Shown: positions 35,648-47,734 of the stretch, one piece after another
Layout of the letters: the number at the start of each line of letters is the position of its first letter
Position numbering within the stretch: the first letter of the stretch is position 1
NCBI GenBank assembly: GCA_022432975.1
Contig: CM039516.1
Coordinates: forward strand, 32,397,737 to 32,461,736
Length of the DNA: 64,000 bases
Reading direction: 5' to 3'
Source: Begonia masoniana
Lineage: Eukaryota; Streptophyta; Magnoliopsida; Cucurbitales; Begoniaceae
Program-made: the position numbers and the translations under genes
Notes under the pieces: generated by a model
Database searches by the model: none
Seen by the model: only the letters and a program-made list of their open reading frames with translations
Told to the model about the DNA's origin: nothing

Positions 35648-36185
35648 GTAAGTCTTCATGATTTGTTTGGCTGTCTTGGCCTACACCATAAGAATGTACG
35701 TTAAATTGAGGAATTGGAGATATATTGCGTTCAGGTAGTTAGAACGGGTAATTAGTTTTAGGTTTAGTTAGGTTGTTAATTGTTAAGTTTATTGTTTGTA
35801 TGTTTCTAATTGTTTCTATTTCGTTCATGGCATAATATTTGTTCACGCATAATTGTTTTCAAAAAGAGCATGAAAACGAATTTCTATGCATGTTTTTACA
35901 AAATGAAAAGGTAAATGAATGTAATAAAGGTCACGTCGGTGGCAGTGGTTCAACATGGCTGTCAGGTGAAGCATGTTTTCCCCCCGGTTAGATAAGAGGG
36001 GCTATCAAATCGACGGATGTGCCGCTCCTATCTAGCGAGAGTGAAGCCCCAGTGACATAAATGAAATGATTAGCGAAAAGGTAGGACGCATGATTTATGA
36101 ACTCTACATGCATAGCACTGGCATTCACGTGCATTCACGTAGATTTACTGAGCCTCTAGCTCACATTTTTATTTCTATGGTGTAG
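35648..36185 (+). other. Intron-like leader module, family G version
   Basis: GCGAG/GTAAGT at 35648; arm CCTACACCATA (35680-35690); arm TATGGTGTAGG (36176-36186) ending TGTAG/GTGATT. A 45-base mini-exon candidate precedes it (35603-35647, behind GCCTTAG) and an earlier donor-like CCTAG/GTATGA is at about 35222. The arm sequence differs from family A but pairing is kept. Confidence 0.55.
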
Positions 36186-36724
36186 GTGATTTTGAGACAA
36201 GTGAGGAAGACGTCCCACCACCTGAAGTATGAACACGTTGAAGGAGGATGGCCCGTGGGAGCGCGCTGGCAGTTGGTGCGTGATTTTGACCAGTGGGGAC
36301 ATAGGTAAACATTTTTGGGGAATTGATGGATAGAAAGATAGGGAAAACTGTATAGTTAAATCATTTTAGGATGTTTGGATCTGGATAGGTATTGTATAGT
36401 GTTTTTGGTATATCGATATTATTTTGTAGTGTTTTGGATGTTTTTCAAACAGGAGGAAATGTTAAACTTTTAAACAGAACCACGCGGTTCATTTTTATAA
36501 AATTTGGTTATATTTTAAATGTGTTTTGAGTCGGTAAACGGGTGATTGGTAGAGAGTGAAATGTATGTGGGTGGTAGTGTTATTGTGTAGAAGTTTTTAT
36601 GAAATGTTAAGAGTGGATTTGATGAGGGAAAAGTGGTGAAGTGTTTAGGAGTGTTTGTGCAAGGAAATTGAAAGGAGAAAGGAAGAGAAGGAAGAGAGGC
36701 AGCTCTCTGGAAAAAGTGGATTCC

Positions 36725-36960
36725 AGAGAGCATGCCGATCGATTGCCAGGGAGGGCGATCGATCGGCCCTCTTTGGTCACGATCTGGAAGAAATTTCAGA
36801 GCGCGTGTGCCGATCGTTTGCCTGGTGAAGGGAACGATCGGCCGTGGTGGATCGCCGAAGGGCGATCGATCACCTGCATGAGGGGCAATCGATCGCCCCT
36901 CAGTTTTCTTCACTAGCGATCGATTGCCTGTTTTGGGCGATCGATAGCCCCTATATTTTC
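36725..36960 (+). promoter_or_regulatory. GATCGATC palindrome cluster, family G
   Basis: At least six motifs such as GGGCGATCGATCGGCCC, CCGATCGATTGCC and GGGGCAATCGATCGCCCC within ~235 bases, near the LTR's 3' part. Several are near-perfect hairpins. Confidence 0.5.
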
Positions 36961-37544
36961 ACGGGACAGTTGTCCCTTTTGCCCCTGCTTTTGTCTTTTC
37001 CCCTGTTTCATTTGTTTTATATGTTTTAATTGTTTATTTAATTGATTTAAGATTTGTATTAAATGATCTTCTTAACAATGTTAATGATTTTGATTTCAAT
37101 TTAAATTTCTGCTCAAATGTTACGAAGTTTATAAGGATAAGAAAAAAAAATATACGGGAAATTAAGGGAATAGTGTAAGGGTCGTTACAATAAGCTACAA
37201 CTTTTCTGTCTTGCATTAAAACAGCACCTAACTCGATCTTAGAAGAATCGCAATAAATACTGAAATTGCCGTTCTCAATTGGCAGTGTCAATACAGGAGC
37301 TGTAACACCCGGGATTGTTTTTAGGAAAAATTGGAGAGAAAATAAAATAGGTTGTTTTAATTAATTTAAAAGAAAAGTGAATGATTTATTAATTTATATT
37401 TGGGTATTCCCAGTGGAGAGAACTTAAGCCGAGTACAGGGTGAGGGTCAATTGACGAAAGTTTATAATTTAAGAACGAGATTTAATGAAATTTGAAATGG
37501 TTGAAAACATGTGAGGGCATAATGGTAATTTAGTTTTATTAATG

Positions 37545-37600
37545 TTATTATTATTATTATTATAAAAAAAATAATAAATAAATTAAAATAAAAACAACAG
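37545..37600 (+). repeat. AT-rich microsatellite (TTA)n and A-rich tract
   Basis: About seven TTA repeats followed by AATAAATAAATTAAAATAAA in the U3 part of the family R LTR. Confidence 0.6.
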
Positions 37601-38667
37601 AATGCATTTCTGTTGTTCGTCGAGTGCCCGAGCGCGGAGGGCTGAGAAGCAGGGGAGAGGTTAGGGCGACGGGAGACGATGATCGCCGACCCAGACCGCC
37701 GCCGATTTCCAGCGATTTCCGGCCAGACGACGTCAGCGACTCTAAGGTTGCCAGTTTCGGCCATCTTCGCGCACAGAACCGAACGGTAAGTCTTCCTTTT
37801 CCCCTGTTTCGGTTCAGTCGTGGCCAAGGGTGATGAGCTGGTCTGAGCTCTGATCACCGGCCGAAATGGGCTACTTCCGGCGTGGGTTCGCCAACCCCAG
37901 GACCGGTTATGGTTGCTTGACCGTGGAGAGCCCTGTTTGGGCGAAAGGCAGCAAGCCCTATTTGGGCAATTCGGGTTTCTGTTGTGTGTAGCCTCGGAAT
38001 TGTGGTTGTTTATGCTAATTGAGTGTATATGTGGTTAATTGGTGAGCAATTGAGTGAGAATTGATAAAAAACTAGAAAAGGGAAATTTTTGGGTGAAGGG
38101 GCAATTCGGGTTTTGCCAATTTTGACCTAGCTAAGGTAGTTTGTTTTAAAATTCATTTTGGCAGGTTAAAATAGGTTATTAGAGGAGTACGTGGCCGCTG
38201 GAATCGTTCGATTCCGATATTCGACGTGAAAGTTATGCACGTTTGAAGTTCGGGTCGATTTTTACCGAACCCAAATTAGTGGCCCGTTTAGTTAGGTTTT
38301 AGTTGGATTATGTTAGAAATAGTAGTTTGAGAGTAATTGGTGAATGTAACCTTGAGTTTAATGAAGTTTGGGTATTTGTCGTCGGTGGAGCCGTAGGTGG
38401 ACAGGTAACTGAATATTCTCAGCGAGCTAGGACGCTAGATAAGTAGTTGTGAATTCCTTTCGCCTTCGGGCCTACACCATAGAACGGTAGGGTTATTTAT
38501 TTATTTTGTGTTGTGTTTGTTGTTTCGTGTTGCGTTGTGTTGATTTTTTCGTGTAGTGTTGCATATTTGAAGCATGCATCATGGTATAGCACGTTAAGTA
38601 CGCCTAGTGGCATTGTTTGGCATTGTGAGCATGAACGTAATCAGATAAAGTAAATTGTAAATGCATC

Positions 38668-40245
38668 TCGAATAGTGTGCCTTGTCGGGCTGAGGTTGCT
38701 GTGTGTAGCACCCCGAAGGGTACTCTATGAGAGATGACCGGCTAAAACACATATTGCATTTCGAATAGTGTGCCTTGTCGGGCTGAGGTTGCTGGTGTGT
38801 AGCACCCCGAAGGGTACTCTATGAGAGATGACCGGCTAAAACACATTGCATTTCAAATAGTGTGCCTTGTCGGGCTGAGGTTGCTGGTGTGTAGCACCCC
38901 GAAGGGTACTCTATGAGAGATGACCGGCTAAAACATGTAATCCTGAATAGTGTGCCTTGTCGGGCTAAGGTGCTGGTGTGTAGCACCCCGAGGGGACCTC
39001 TATGAAGGATGGTGGTTCTGAGTGTGGCCATCCTAGACGGTTATGGGATGTGTGCCAACTCGTTCCACACGGCTTATGAAAGATTAAAGCAAGATTAAAG
39101 CAACGAACAGCAAATAAGTACAACTGAGTGATAGAAACTGCATGTGTTAGGGTGATTGCATTGTGTAGTGTCGCATTTGTATTCCCTACTTGCTAAGCAT
39201 TAGGCTTATGTTTTGTGTTCTATGGTGTAGGTATGAAGCGGTTATCTATGAGAGATGACCGGCTAAAACACATATTGCATTTCGAATAGTGTGCCTTGTC
39301 GGGCTGAGGTTGCTGGTGTGTAGCACCCCGAAGGGTACTCTATGAGAGATGACCGGCTAAAACACATATTGCATTTCGAATAGTGTGCCTTGTCGGGCTG
39401 AGGTTGCTGGTGTGTAGCACCCCGAAGGGTACTCTATGAGAGATGACCGGCTAAAACACATATTGCATTTCGAATAGTGTGCCTTGTCGGGCTGAGGTTG
39501 CTGGTGTGTAGCACCCCGAAGGGTACTCTATGAGAGATGACCGGCTAAAACACATATTGCATTTCGAATAGTGTGCCTTGTCGGGCTGAGGTTGCTGGTG
39601 TGTAGCACCCCGAAGGGTACTCTATGAGAGATGACCGGCTAAAACACATATTGCATTTCGAATAGTGTGCCTTGTCGGGCTGAGGTTGCTGGTGTGTAGC
39701 ACCCCGAAGGGTACTCTATGAGAGATGACCGGCTAAAACACATATTGCATTTCGAATAGTGTGCCTTGTCGGGCTGAGGTTGCTGGTGTGTAGCACCCCG
39801 AAGGGTACTCTATGAGAGATGACCGGCTAAAACACATATTGCATTTCGAATAGTGTGCCTTGTCGGGCTGAGGTTGCTGGTGTGTAGCACCCCGAAGGGT
39901 ACTCTATGAGAGATGACCGGCTAAAACACATATTGCATTTCGAATAGTGTGCCTTGTCGGGCTGAGGTTGCTGGTGTGTAGCACCCCGAAGGGTACTCTA
40001 TGAGAGATGACCGGCTAAAACACATATTGCATTTCGAATAGTGTGCCTTGTCGGGCTGAGGTTGCTGGTGTGTAGCACCCCGAAGGGTACTCTATGAGAG
40101 ATGACCGGCTAAAACACATATTGCATTTCGAATAGTGTGCCTTGTCGGGCTGAGGTTGCTGGTGTGTAGCACCCCGAAGGGTACTCTATGAGAGATGACC
40201 GGCTAAAACACATATTGCATTTCGAATAGTGTGCCTTGTCGGGCT
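38668..40245 (+). repeat. 94-bp tandem array in two blocks
   Basis: Block 1 (38668-39010) has four diverged units. Block 2 (39240-40245) has about 10.5 units, almost letter-perfect, each starting CGAATAGTGTGCCTTGTCGG and containing GTAGCACCCCGAAGGG. Unit starts at 39283, 39377, 39471 ... 40223 give an exact 94-bp period. Between the blocks is a ~180-base module that is repeated after block 2. Confidence 0.92.
39063..39258 (+). repeat. Duplicated LTR module, copy 1 (copy 2 at 40240-40430)
   Basis: GGCTTATGAAAGATTAAAGC through GCATTAGGCTTATG to the arm and acceptor-like GTGTAGGTATGAAGCGGTTA. Copy 2 is nearly identical and continues into the normal downstream LTR, so block 2 plus one module were added by a tandem duplication. 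Confidence 0.8.
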
Positions 40246-42599
40246 TATGAAAGATTAAAGCAAGATTAAAGCAACGAACAGCAAATAAGTACAACTGAGT
40301 GATAGAAACTGCATGTGTTAGGGTGATTGCATTGTGTAGTGTCGCATTTGTATTCCCTACTTGCTAAGCATTAGGCTTATGTTTTGTGTTCTATGGTGTA
40401 GGTAATGAAGCGGTTACATGTGAGCTAAGCGAGTGAGTCAGGACTTGGATGCAGTCGGAGACGCACTGGGGCATGCCGGTGCAGGCAGTTGTCGGGGCGC
40501 CTCGACCATGGTCTTCGGAAAGATGTGGGTGGAACAGTATTTTGGGTCGTGTATAATTTACATTTATTTTGATGGTTTGTAGAGTTGCCTTTTTGGCTGA
40601 TGTTGTTTTGAGAGTTCTTGTATAGCTACTGTGGGTTTATTGTATATAGTCATAGTTAAGGGTGATGTGTTGCCTTATATTGCGGATTTTCTTCACTTAG
40701 GGATGTTAGTATTATAGTTTCCATCTTTACTGCTATTTGAAGATTTCGTATGTTGATTGCTGGTTAGTTAAGTAAGAGTATTCTGAATTTGTTGGGAATG
40801 TATTTAGTTGCAGGTACCTAGCATTTTGGAGGCGCCATTTACAGGCGTTACTTTGCCGAAATTTTCGGAATGGACGCCGCGGTGCTTAATGGTTAGGAGT
40901 AAGGGAATTAGTGAGTCTAGGCAGCTAGGTATGACGTAAGTGAGTTTTGAAATATTTAGTTTTAAATTCAGCTGTGCCAGTCCTAATTTATGATTTAGGG
41001 TTTATAATAATTATTTTAAATTAGGTTTTAACTTAGGATTGGTCAGCAAGGTAGCGCACCGAGCCAGGGTGGGTTCGGGGGCGTTACAGGAGCTATCGTC
41101 AGTTTCTGCTTAAGCGTCTAAAAACTTTTCTCGAAATCTTCAGACCACCACATTTTTACACTTTTCCTGGTCAAGCGGGATAAAGGAAGGGCTATTCTGG
41201 AAAACCCCTCAATAAACTGTCTATAGTAACCTGATAAACCAAGAAACCTTCGTATGTCACCAACATTCTTAGGCTGCGGCCAATCAACAATAGCCTGAAT
41301 CTTTGAAGGATCGACAGAAACTCCTTCCTTCGATATAACATGTCCGAGAAAATTGATTGATCAAGCCAAAACTCTCATTAGAAAATTTTGCATACAGTTG
41401 ATGAAGCTTCAAAATTGACATGACCACAGTATATCATCAATAAACACGATCACGAATTTATCCAAGTATTCATGAAATATTCGATTCATAAGGTCCATAA
41501 AGGCTGCAGAGGCGTTTGTTAAACCAAAAGACATTACTAGAAACTCGTAATGTCCATACCTAGTTTGGAAAGCAATCTTTGGAACATCCTCTGGCTTGAC
41601 TTTCAGCTGATAATATCCAGATCGAAGATCAATTTTTGAAAATACCTTGGCACCTTAGAGTTGATCGAATAAAATGTCAATACGTGGCAAAGGATATTTA
41701 TTCTTATCGTCAATTTGTTCAGTTCTCTGTAATCAATACACATTCTAAGAGATCCATCTTTCTTCTTTACAAAGAGGACTGGTGCACCCTACGGCGAAAA
41801 ACTAGGGCTGATGAAACCCTTGTCTGCCAGTTCCATCAACTGTAATTTTAATTCTTTTAATTCCGTAGGAGTCATACGGTATGGATTCTTTGATACTGGT
41901 GCAGCCCCCGGAATTACATCAATTTCAAACTCTATTTCTCTGTCTTGGGGAAAACCCGGTAGATCATCTAAGAAAACTTCTGGAAAATTTGGGACCACTG
42001 GTACATCCTGAAGTTTCACTTCACCTTGCCTGCTCGTGTCAACCATACTATCTAGAAATCTGGTACATCCACAAGTCAATAATCGCTGAACTCTTATGGT
42101 AGATACGATTGGAATAGCATTAGCATTCTTCACAGCTCGAAAGGAATACCTAACACCATTTGGAGGTTAGAAACTGACTGTTTTTGTTCTACAATCAATA
42201 GTAGCAAAATACTTAAATAACCAATCCATTCCCAATATAACATCGTATCCCTTCATGTTAATGATTATTAGATCAGCAGGTATCTTATAATCTCCCACAG
42301 ACATAACACAATCACACACTACTTGATTTGAATACAGTTTTTCTCCGGATGGCAACAGAACAACATAAAAATGATCAGCGGGCATAGAAAATAAATTTAG
42401 CTTGACCACAAAAGCTAAAGGAATAAATGAATGCGTAGCACCAGAGTCAATTAATGTATAAGCAGCAACATCATTAAGTAAAATTGAACCTGAAATAACG
42501 GAAGGTTGTTCCTCTTCGTCGGCTTCAATAAGAGCAAACACCCTCGGTGTTATGTTCGGCCTTGTTTGACCCTGGTCCCTAGGCGTTACATTCGGCCTT

Positions 42600-43585
42600 T
42601 TCTGATTATGGGCCCATTTTGGGCAATCTCTAGCAAAATGGCTGACTTCATTGCAATTAAAGCATCGGTTAGAACCGGGCCTGCATTCACCAGTATGTCG
42701 TTTCTGACATTTAGGACACTACGGATACTGCTGATATGAAGGCCCTTGCACTTGCTTTTCTTTTCTTTGTGCGTTATGTCCATTGTTGGGTCTTTTCACT
42801 CCTCTTTATTGTTGTTGCTACTGTTGCTGATGCGGTCATTGCCATACTTTATTTTGCTGTTGCTGAGGCTGGACTTCTCGAAAAAATTTCTTGGTTGACT
42901 CCCTTTGCTGGTAACATTTCTGCTCAGCCCTCTGAACTGCCATAGCTTTGGCCACTACCTTGGTATAGGGAATTTCTTTGGTTCCCACTATCTCAACGCC
43001 TTTGAAGATTTCCACCTTCAAGCCCTGTACAAACTGGTGGACTTTGTTCTCATCGTTATACACAAAGTGGGGAGCAAATCGAGATAAAGACTCAAACTGG
43101 CGTATATAATCGGCTACAGAGCCAGTTTGGCGCAGTTGTGCAAACTCCACCATTTTGCTTGTTCTGACCGCACGACTAAAATATTTTTCATAAAATAGCT
43201 TCTTAAACTGCTCCCAATTCATTCCTCTCACATTTGTTGTAGCCGTGACGGTATCCCACCAAAACCCAACATCCTTAGAAAGATAGAATGCGGCACAAGT
43301 GACTTTATCTACTTCTTCTACTTTGGCGTACTCAAACATTCTTTCAACAGTCCGGATCCATTCTTCAGCATAAGTAGGGTCTAAAGCCTGTCCATCAAAA
43401 GTCGGAGGTCTTAGTCGCTTGAATCGTTCCCCACTCTGATCGCTTGAATGTCCATTACTTCCTTGCTCTTCCTTGCTAATAAGCCTTTCAATTATTTGAG
43501 ATTGGCGATCTGCCAAATCTGTGAGTCGGTCAATGGTGTGCTCCCTATCACCTGGTTCGCTATGTGGTTCTCTTCCTCTAACCAT
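42600..43585 (-). pseudogene. RE-2 gag
   Basis: The start is the ATG at 43585, ten bases after an acceptor-like GTTAG (minus strand). The first 249 residues are open (43585-42836): coiled N-terminus, then ERFKRLRPPTFDGQALDP...AEEWIRTVERMF, WWDTVTA and the MNWEQFKKLFYEKYF core, ending in a glutamine-rich stretch with stops. Beyond, in the same reading, come CPKCQKRHTGEC and one zinc knuckle CFNCNEVSHFARDC (about 42720-42625), then the protease. Its role is particle formation and RNA packaging. It is the best-preserved gag core of the window. Confidence 0.9.
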
Positions 43586-43595
43586 TTTGTTAATC

Positions 43596-43657
43596 CTAAC
43601 ACATTTAATAAAATAATTAATTTTTCTAAAATAGTAAAGGATTCAGAACATACTTAC
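43596..43657 (-). other. Intron-like 62-bp segment before the RE-2 gag start
   Basis: Minus strand: CAACT/GTAAGTATG at 43657, GTTAG/GATTAAC at 43596. Same place and length as in RE-1 and RE-4. Confidence 0.45.
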
Positions 43658-43725
43658 AGTTGATGAAGAATATTCATGTTGCGGCTTGTGCTGTTAGGCA
43701 GTCTGCAGAAACGATTTTGACCAGG

Positions 43726-43737
43726 GCTCTGATACCA
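43726..43737 (-). other. RE-2 primer-binding site (tRNA-Met)
   Basis: Minus-strand TGGTATCAGAGC, a perfect match to the initiator tRNA-Met complement, four bases from the LTR end. Confidence 0.88.
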
Positions 43738-43741
43738 CAAC

Positions 43742-44729
43742 TGTAATGACCCGTAACTCGGTCGTTACTAACTTGACTTAATCATGACACTTTCTAAGAA
43801 ATTCTAAAGAAAATTTTAGAAAAATATTAAACGTCTATAAAATTCCCCAAAAATGAGTGAACTTTGTTCCTAAAGATCCGTAGAAAACGTGTGTAATTTC
43901 CTTAAAATTCTTTTTTTTTTTTCACGTAAACAGTGCCCGCGAACAGTACCCCGTGAACAATGTTTAGCCAATCAATCGGCTACAATAGCCGATTGATCGG
44001 CTACCTTGCTGCCAAAACCACAAAAAACAGCAATTTGGTCGATCGATCGCCTAAAATTAGCGACCGATCGGCTCTATTTCTGGTTTTTCCTTCTAAATGC
44101 ACCCATCTCGCACCCTTTCTTCTCCTTTCTTCATCTTACCCCTAAAAATCATAAATAAGAATTACCATAACTTAGATTCACTCCCCATCGCCTATAAACT
44201 TCATCAAAATATCATTCTTTAACCTAAAATCATGCCACAACATTCCATTCAACCATAAATCAACTTAATCCCCTTTTTATCTCAATCAACAAAAAATCAT
44301 TTTCTTAACAACCAAAAACAGCAGAAACCCTGATTATGTTTACAAAACATAGCGAAAAGCCTATAAGCCCATCATCTAACTAAAATTTAAAACATTTGTC
44401 TATACACAATTACCCAAAATACCTACAACTGGCCCACAGGTCAAAATCGCTCTAGCAGCTCCAAGCACACTATATGGACATCCTCCATCAGCTGCTCTAT
44501 CAGTCGTACTAAGGATCAACGTCCTTACCTATTATAATGTCACCTACACCACAAAGTAAGTAATGAGCTTAATGCCCAATAAGTGATGTATAAGTAAATA
44601 AAATGCATGCTCATGACTATGTTATGCTCATGCTCTTCGTAAAACATGCACTGAGTCTGTTCTTTATTTTCTTGCATGACATAAGTGATTGGGGCACTGC
44701 TTCTAGAGTAGAGATGGCCTAACTGATTG
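43742..44729 (-). mobile_element. RE-2 5' LTR, part (cut by RE-3)
   Basis: The LTR end next to the primer site reads TGTAATGACCCGTAACTCGG on the plus strand. It matches 31205-31700 and, further on, 28140-28430. It stops at 44729 where RE-3 begins; GATTG (44725-44729) should be the left target duplication of RE-3. The other end lies outside the window. Confidence 0.8.
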
Positions 44730-46148
44730 TGTAACAACCCTGACCCTTTCCGGCTGGTCACAGGACATGACTTGACATTTGACTAACTTTGACCTAAGCC
44801 CTCGTATTTTCACATAAAATTTTTCATTTTTACTTAACACTTTAAAAAAAACGGACTCAGACAGTTGACCCATCACTATCAACCTTTAGGGTCTACCTTT
44901 GACTTAGACATTTTGGGCGTAAAATATTTCAACTTTTAAAACACTAAAAACGAGGCTAAAACCATTTTTTTGATAAAATGTCAACTCGGTTTTTGGGTCC
45001 TTAAAATCCTTTAAAATACAAGGGCGGTCGCTCGTAAAGTACGTTTAAAAAGTATCGTACAAGGTCGAGTTGAAACGTGTTTTGAAAAGTAAATTTTAAA
45101 AAAATTTCAAGTTGGGCCTCGGGTGGTGCGTCGCCCAAGCAGCGCGCTCAAGAGAAGGTGCCGATCGATTGGCTGGGGCACGCACCGCGTGTAACACCCA
45201 GATTTTCGGGAATTTGTAAATAAATGATATAAATGGCATTTTGTAAATATGTCAAATCAAGTCAATTTTTCATAAACAAAGCGTTATTACGATCCTAATA
45301 ATTAATATGGATTTTAGGAAAATTTCGGGAATATTAGGAGTCGTAACGCTAATTTTACCGAAATTACGTTTATCGTAATATAAAGGATACTTTGGTAAAA
45401 ATAGTAAACGAGGTCCGAATTGTGAACGAACAGTTTTAATTGAACCTTAGTAATAAGTAGGATTTATTGACAAATTAAGGAAATTTGGAGAAGCCAAATC
45501 GTTAGACGATTAACGAAATGAGCGACGAACAAATAGGAAATCAAAGGAAGGGCAATATGGTAATTTCACAAGCCAAAATTTTATTAAAAACCATTTTCTT
45601 CTTCTTCTCCACGCCATCTCCTTCTTCCCCTGCGAGTTTCCCCCTCCTCTCATCGGCGATCCCTCCATCCCAACGATCGTTCCTCTCCGATCGAACTCCG
45701 ATTTCTCACGTTTTCTCCTCCAATCAACGCTTTAGGTATGATTCTAAAGCTTTGGAAGCTTATTGTTCGGTTTTTACGGAGTTAAAAATGATTAGGGTTT
45801 CGTAAAAACGTGGTTTAGGGCTAGAAATCGATAGGTTTACCTTAGTTGTGAATATAATGGACGTATTGAACGTTATTGGACGAAGTTAAATCGATTTAGG
45901 ACGAATATTAGAGATTGACGAATTTTCGAGTTTTAGGGAAACTCGTTATTGGTGGTTTTTGAACTATCGAGCATCGATTGTTGTTTAAATGCCTTGATTA
46001 GTTAAATTAAAGTTTTAGGAATTTCCTTAGTTAGAGATTTTGTTAGTTTGGACATTAAATTGTTTAAGCTCGTTTTAATGACAATTTAGTGAAATTGCTT
46101 AGGTGAACAACGCTCGTGGACTGGAGCTTGAGCTGCAACGGACTCGAG

Positions 46149-46707
46149 GTAAGTTCTCGTGACTTACTCTGGCCGATAGGCCTACACCGTATGTCGATGT
46201 CGTCTCGAGGAGTTTTGGTGACGTGTCTATTTAATTGTTTCGGTTGGGTAGTTTAGGTTTAGTTGTTTTATAGGTTGATTGTTTAATGGTATTTGTCGAG
46301 TTTTAATGGTATACTCTTCATGTATGTTTATATTGAACTGTTCATGCATCACGGTTTTAAAAAGATCATGAAAATGAGTTTACGCACGGATTGCATGAAA
46401 AGAACATGCATTGTAAAGGCAAGTAAAGTATCACAGTAAACAACCATGACATGGGGTTATCGGGGATGAGGTTCAGACCTGGCGTTCCGTGGTGAGCGGG
46501 TTTTCCTCCCTTCAGATGGTGTGGGCTGTCTAACCGCTGGACGTGCCCTATCCATCTGTAGAGTGTTTCTGATAACCATAGACTGACACGTACTGATATA
46601 TGCATTGACATGGACGGTTTTCACAGCATTGAGCATACATGATCATGCATTAGCATTTACGTAGAGCTTACTGAGATTTTTATCTCATAGGTGTCTTTAT
46701 GGTGTAG
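46149..46707 (+). other. Intron-like leader module (family G, second copy)
   Basis: CTCGAG/GTAAGT at 46149; arm CCTACACCGT (46181-46190); arm ATGGTGTAGG (46699-46708), one pair being G-U; acceptor-like TGTAG/GTGACA. The mini-exon candidate is 46103-46148. Confidence 0.5.
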
Positions 46708-47249
46708 GTGACATAGATCCAGGTGAGGAGAAATTCCCTCTACCAGACGATCGTACAGATTGAAGGAGGATGGCCTGTGGGAGTGCGCTGGGCAGTCAGT
46801 ACGTTTTGACCCGTGGGAAAGTCATGTAAAGGTATTTTGGGACACAGTAGTTAGACAGTAAGAAAATTGTATAGTTAGAACATTTTAGGATGTTTGGTTC
46901 TGACTAGTTGATAGGTTTACGTTCTGAAGTTTTTTAAACGTTTTAGAAACTTGTTTTGTAAAATGTTTGATAACAGGGATATGTTCGGTTTTTAAACATA
47001 TCCATGCCGTTCGTTTTCATGAAAATATATGTCTTGTTTTAAACGTGTTTTGAGTCGGTTTAAATGAGGCTATGGAGGGGATACGAGTATTTGGGGTTTT
47101 ATGTTGAATTGTACTTTGAAAATGTATGAGGCGTAGTGGTAATTGGGGAAGGAGTGTGTTGTGTGTATGCAAGGGAGAAAGAAAGAAAATGGGGAGGAAA
47201 GGTAAGGAAAGAATGGAAGAAGAGAGAAGAGAGGAAGGGAGGAGGCAGA

Positions 47250-47510
47250 GAGCATGGCGACTGATCGCCAAGAGGGGCGATCAGTCACTAAGGGTTCGCC
47301 ACGCTCTGGAATTTTTCCAGAGCGTGTGGCGATCGATCGCCCAAGGGTGGGCGATCGATCGCCTGGTGAACGATCGCGAGGCGATCGTTCGCCTGGTGAA
47401 CGATCGCGAGGCGATCGTTCACCGATTTGAGGGGCGAACGTTCGCCCCTCCTGTTTTTGCATATGGCGATCGATCACCTAAAATGGGCGATCTATCGCCC
47501 CTCATCTTTG
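47250..47510 (+). promoter_or_regulatory. GATCGATC / GCGATCGTTCGC palindrome cluster
   Basis: Repeated GGGCGATCGATCGCC, a duplicated ~27-bp unit GCCTGGTGAACGATCGCGAG, and GGGGCGAACGTTCGCCCC. The densest such cluster in the window. Confidence 0.5.
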
Positions 47511-47705
47511 GGACAAACGTTCCATTTTGTCCCTCGGCCGATTGATTATTAGTTTTAATTGTTTTAATTGATTGAGTTAAGTTTCATTTTAATTGATTTA
47601 GGAATGTTTTAAGCAATTTTCAATTCCGATTCCAAATTTGATTGAAAAGATTTTCAAATGGTTCTGCGTTTAAATGCTTAACTTAAGTTTCGTATAGAAT
47701 AAAGT

Positions 47706-47734
47706 ATAATAAATAAATAAATAAATAAATAATA
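47706..47734 (+). repeat. (AAAT)n microsatellite
   Basis: About six AAAT repeats close to the 3' end of the solo LTR. Confidence 0.7.

Larger units (their letters stand above)
34843..37189 (+). mobile_element. Family G solo LTR in RE-2 RNase H
   Basis: Starts TATAACACCCAG (the usual TG changed to TA) and ends GGGTCGTTACA, with perfect duplication ATAAG (34838-34842 and 37190-37194). Length 2347 bp. It carries one copy of the ~150-bp U3 unit, an intron-like module at 35648-36185 and a GATCGATC cluster. Same family as 45190-47768 (shared AACAACGCTCGTGGA, GGAGGATGGCC and CGTGTTTTGAGTCGGT). Confidence 0.93.
37301..41088 (+). mobile_element. Family R solo LTR with expanded array, in RE-2 RT
   Basis: Starts TGTAACACCCGGGATTG and ends CGGGGGCGTTACA; perfect duplication GGAGC (37296-37300 and 41089-41093). 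Length 3788 bp, about 1 kb longer than its relative at 8196-24338 because of the 94-bp array. It has arms CCTACACCATAGAAC (38471-38485) and GTTCTATGGTGTAGG at 39217-39231, the latter duplicated at 40388-40402. Confidence 0.94.
33064..42541 (-). pseudogene. RE-2 pol, split by two solo LTRs
   Basis: Minus-strand order: protease (42541-42167, IDSGATHSFIP and DVILGMDWLF); linker (42133-41789, FLDDLPGFPQDREIEF...NPYRM); RT (41788-41094, YRELNKLTI..., FIDDIL near 41440, then a deletion-type break and shift); solo LTR 37301-41088; RNase H start (37291-37195, IYCDSSK); solo LTR 34843-37189; RNase H end (34837-34649, [10 protein letters not shown]); HHCC integrase zinc region (34305-34063); core (33997-33809, IVSDRD; 33778-33275, SYNHSFQSTIGIAPYKALY); and chromodomain-like tail (33282-33064, VLCNKEIPLVKVLWHN). 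Both solo LTRs cut the frame cleanly with 5-bp duplications. Many other stops and shifts are independent of them. Confidence 0.9.

Noticed and set aside
36725..36960. GATC clusters as a restriction-methylation or replication-origin signal
   Set aside because: That reading belongs to bacteria; the surroundings are unambiguously plant LTRs.
38668..40245. Possible centromeric or knob satellite
   Set aside because: The 94-bp array is wholly inside one solo LTR with target duplications; it is a local LTR amplification.
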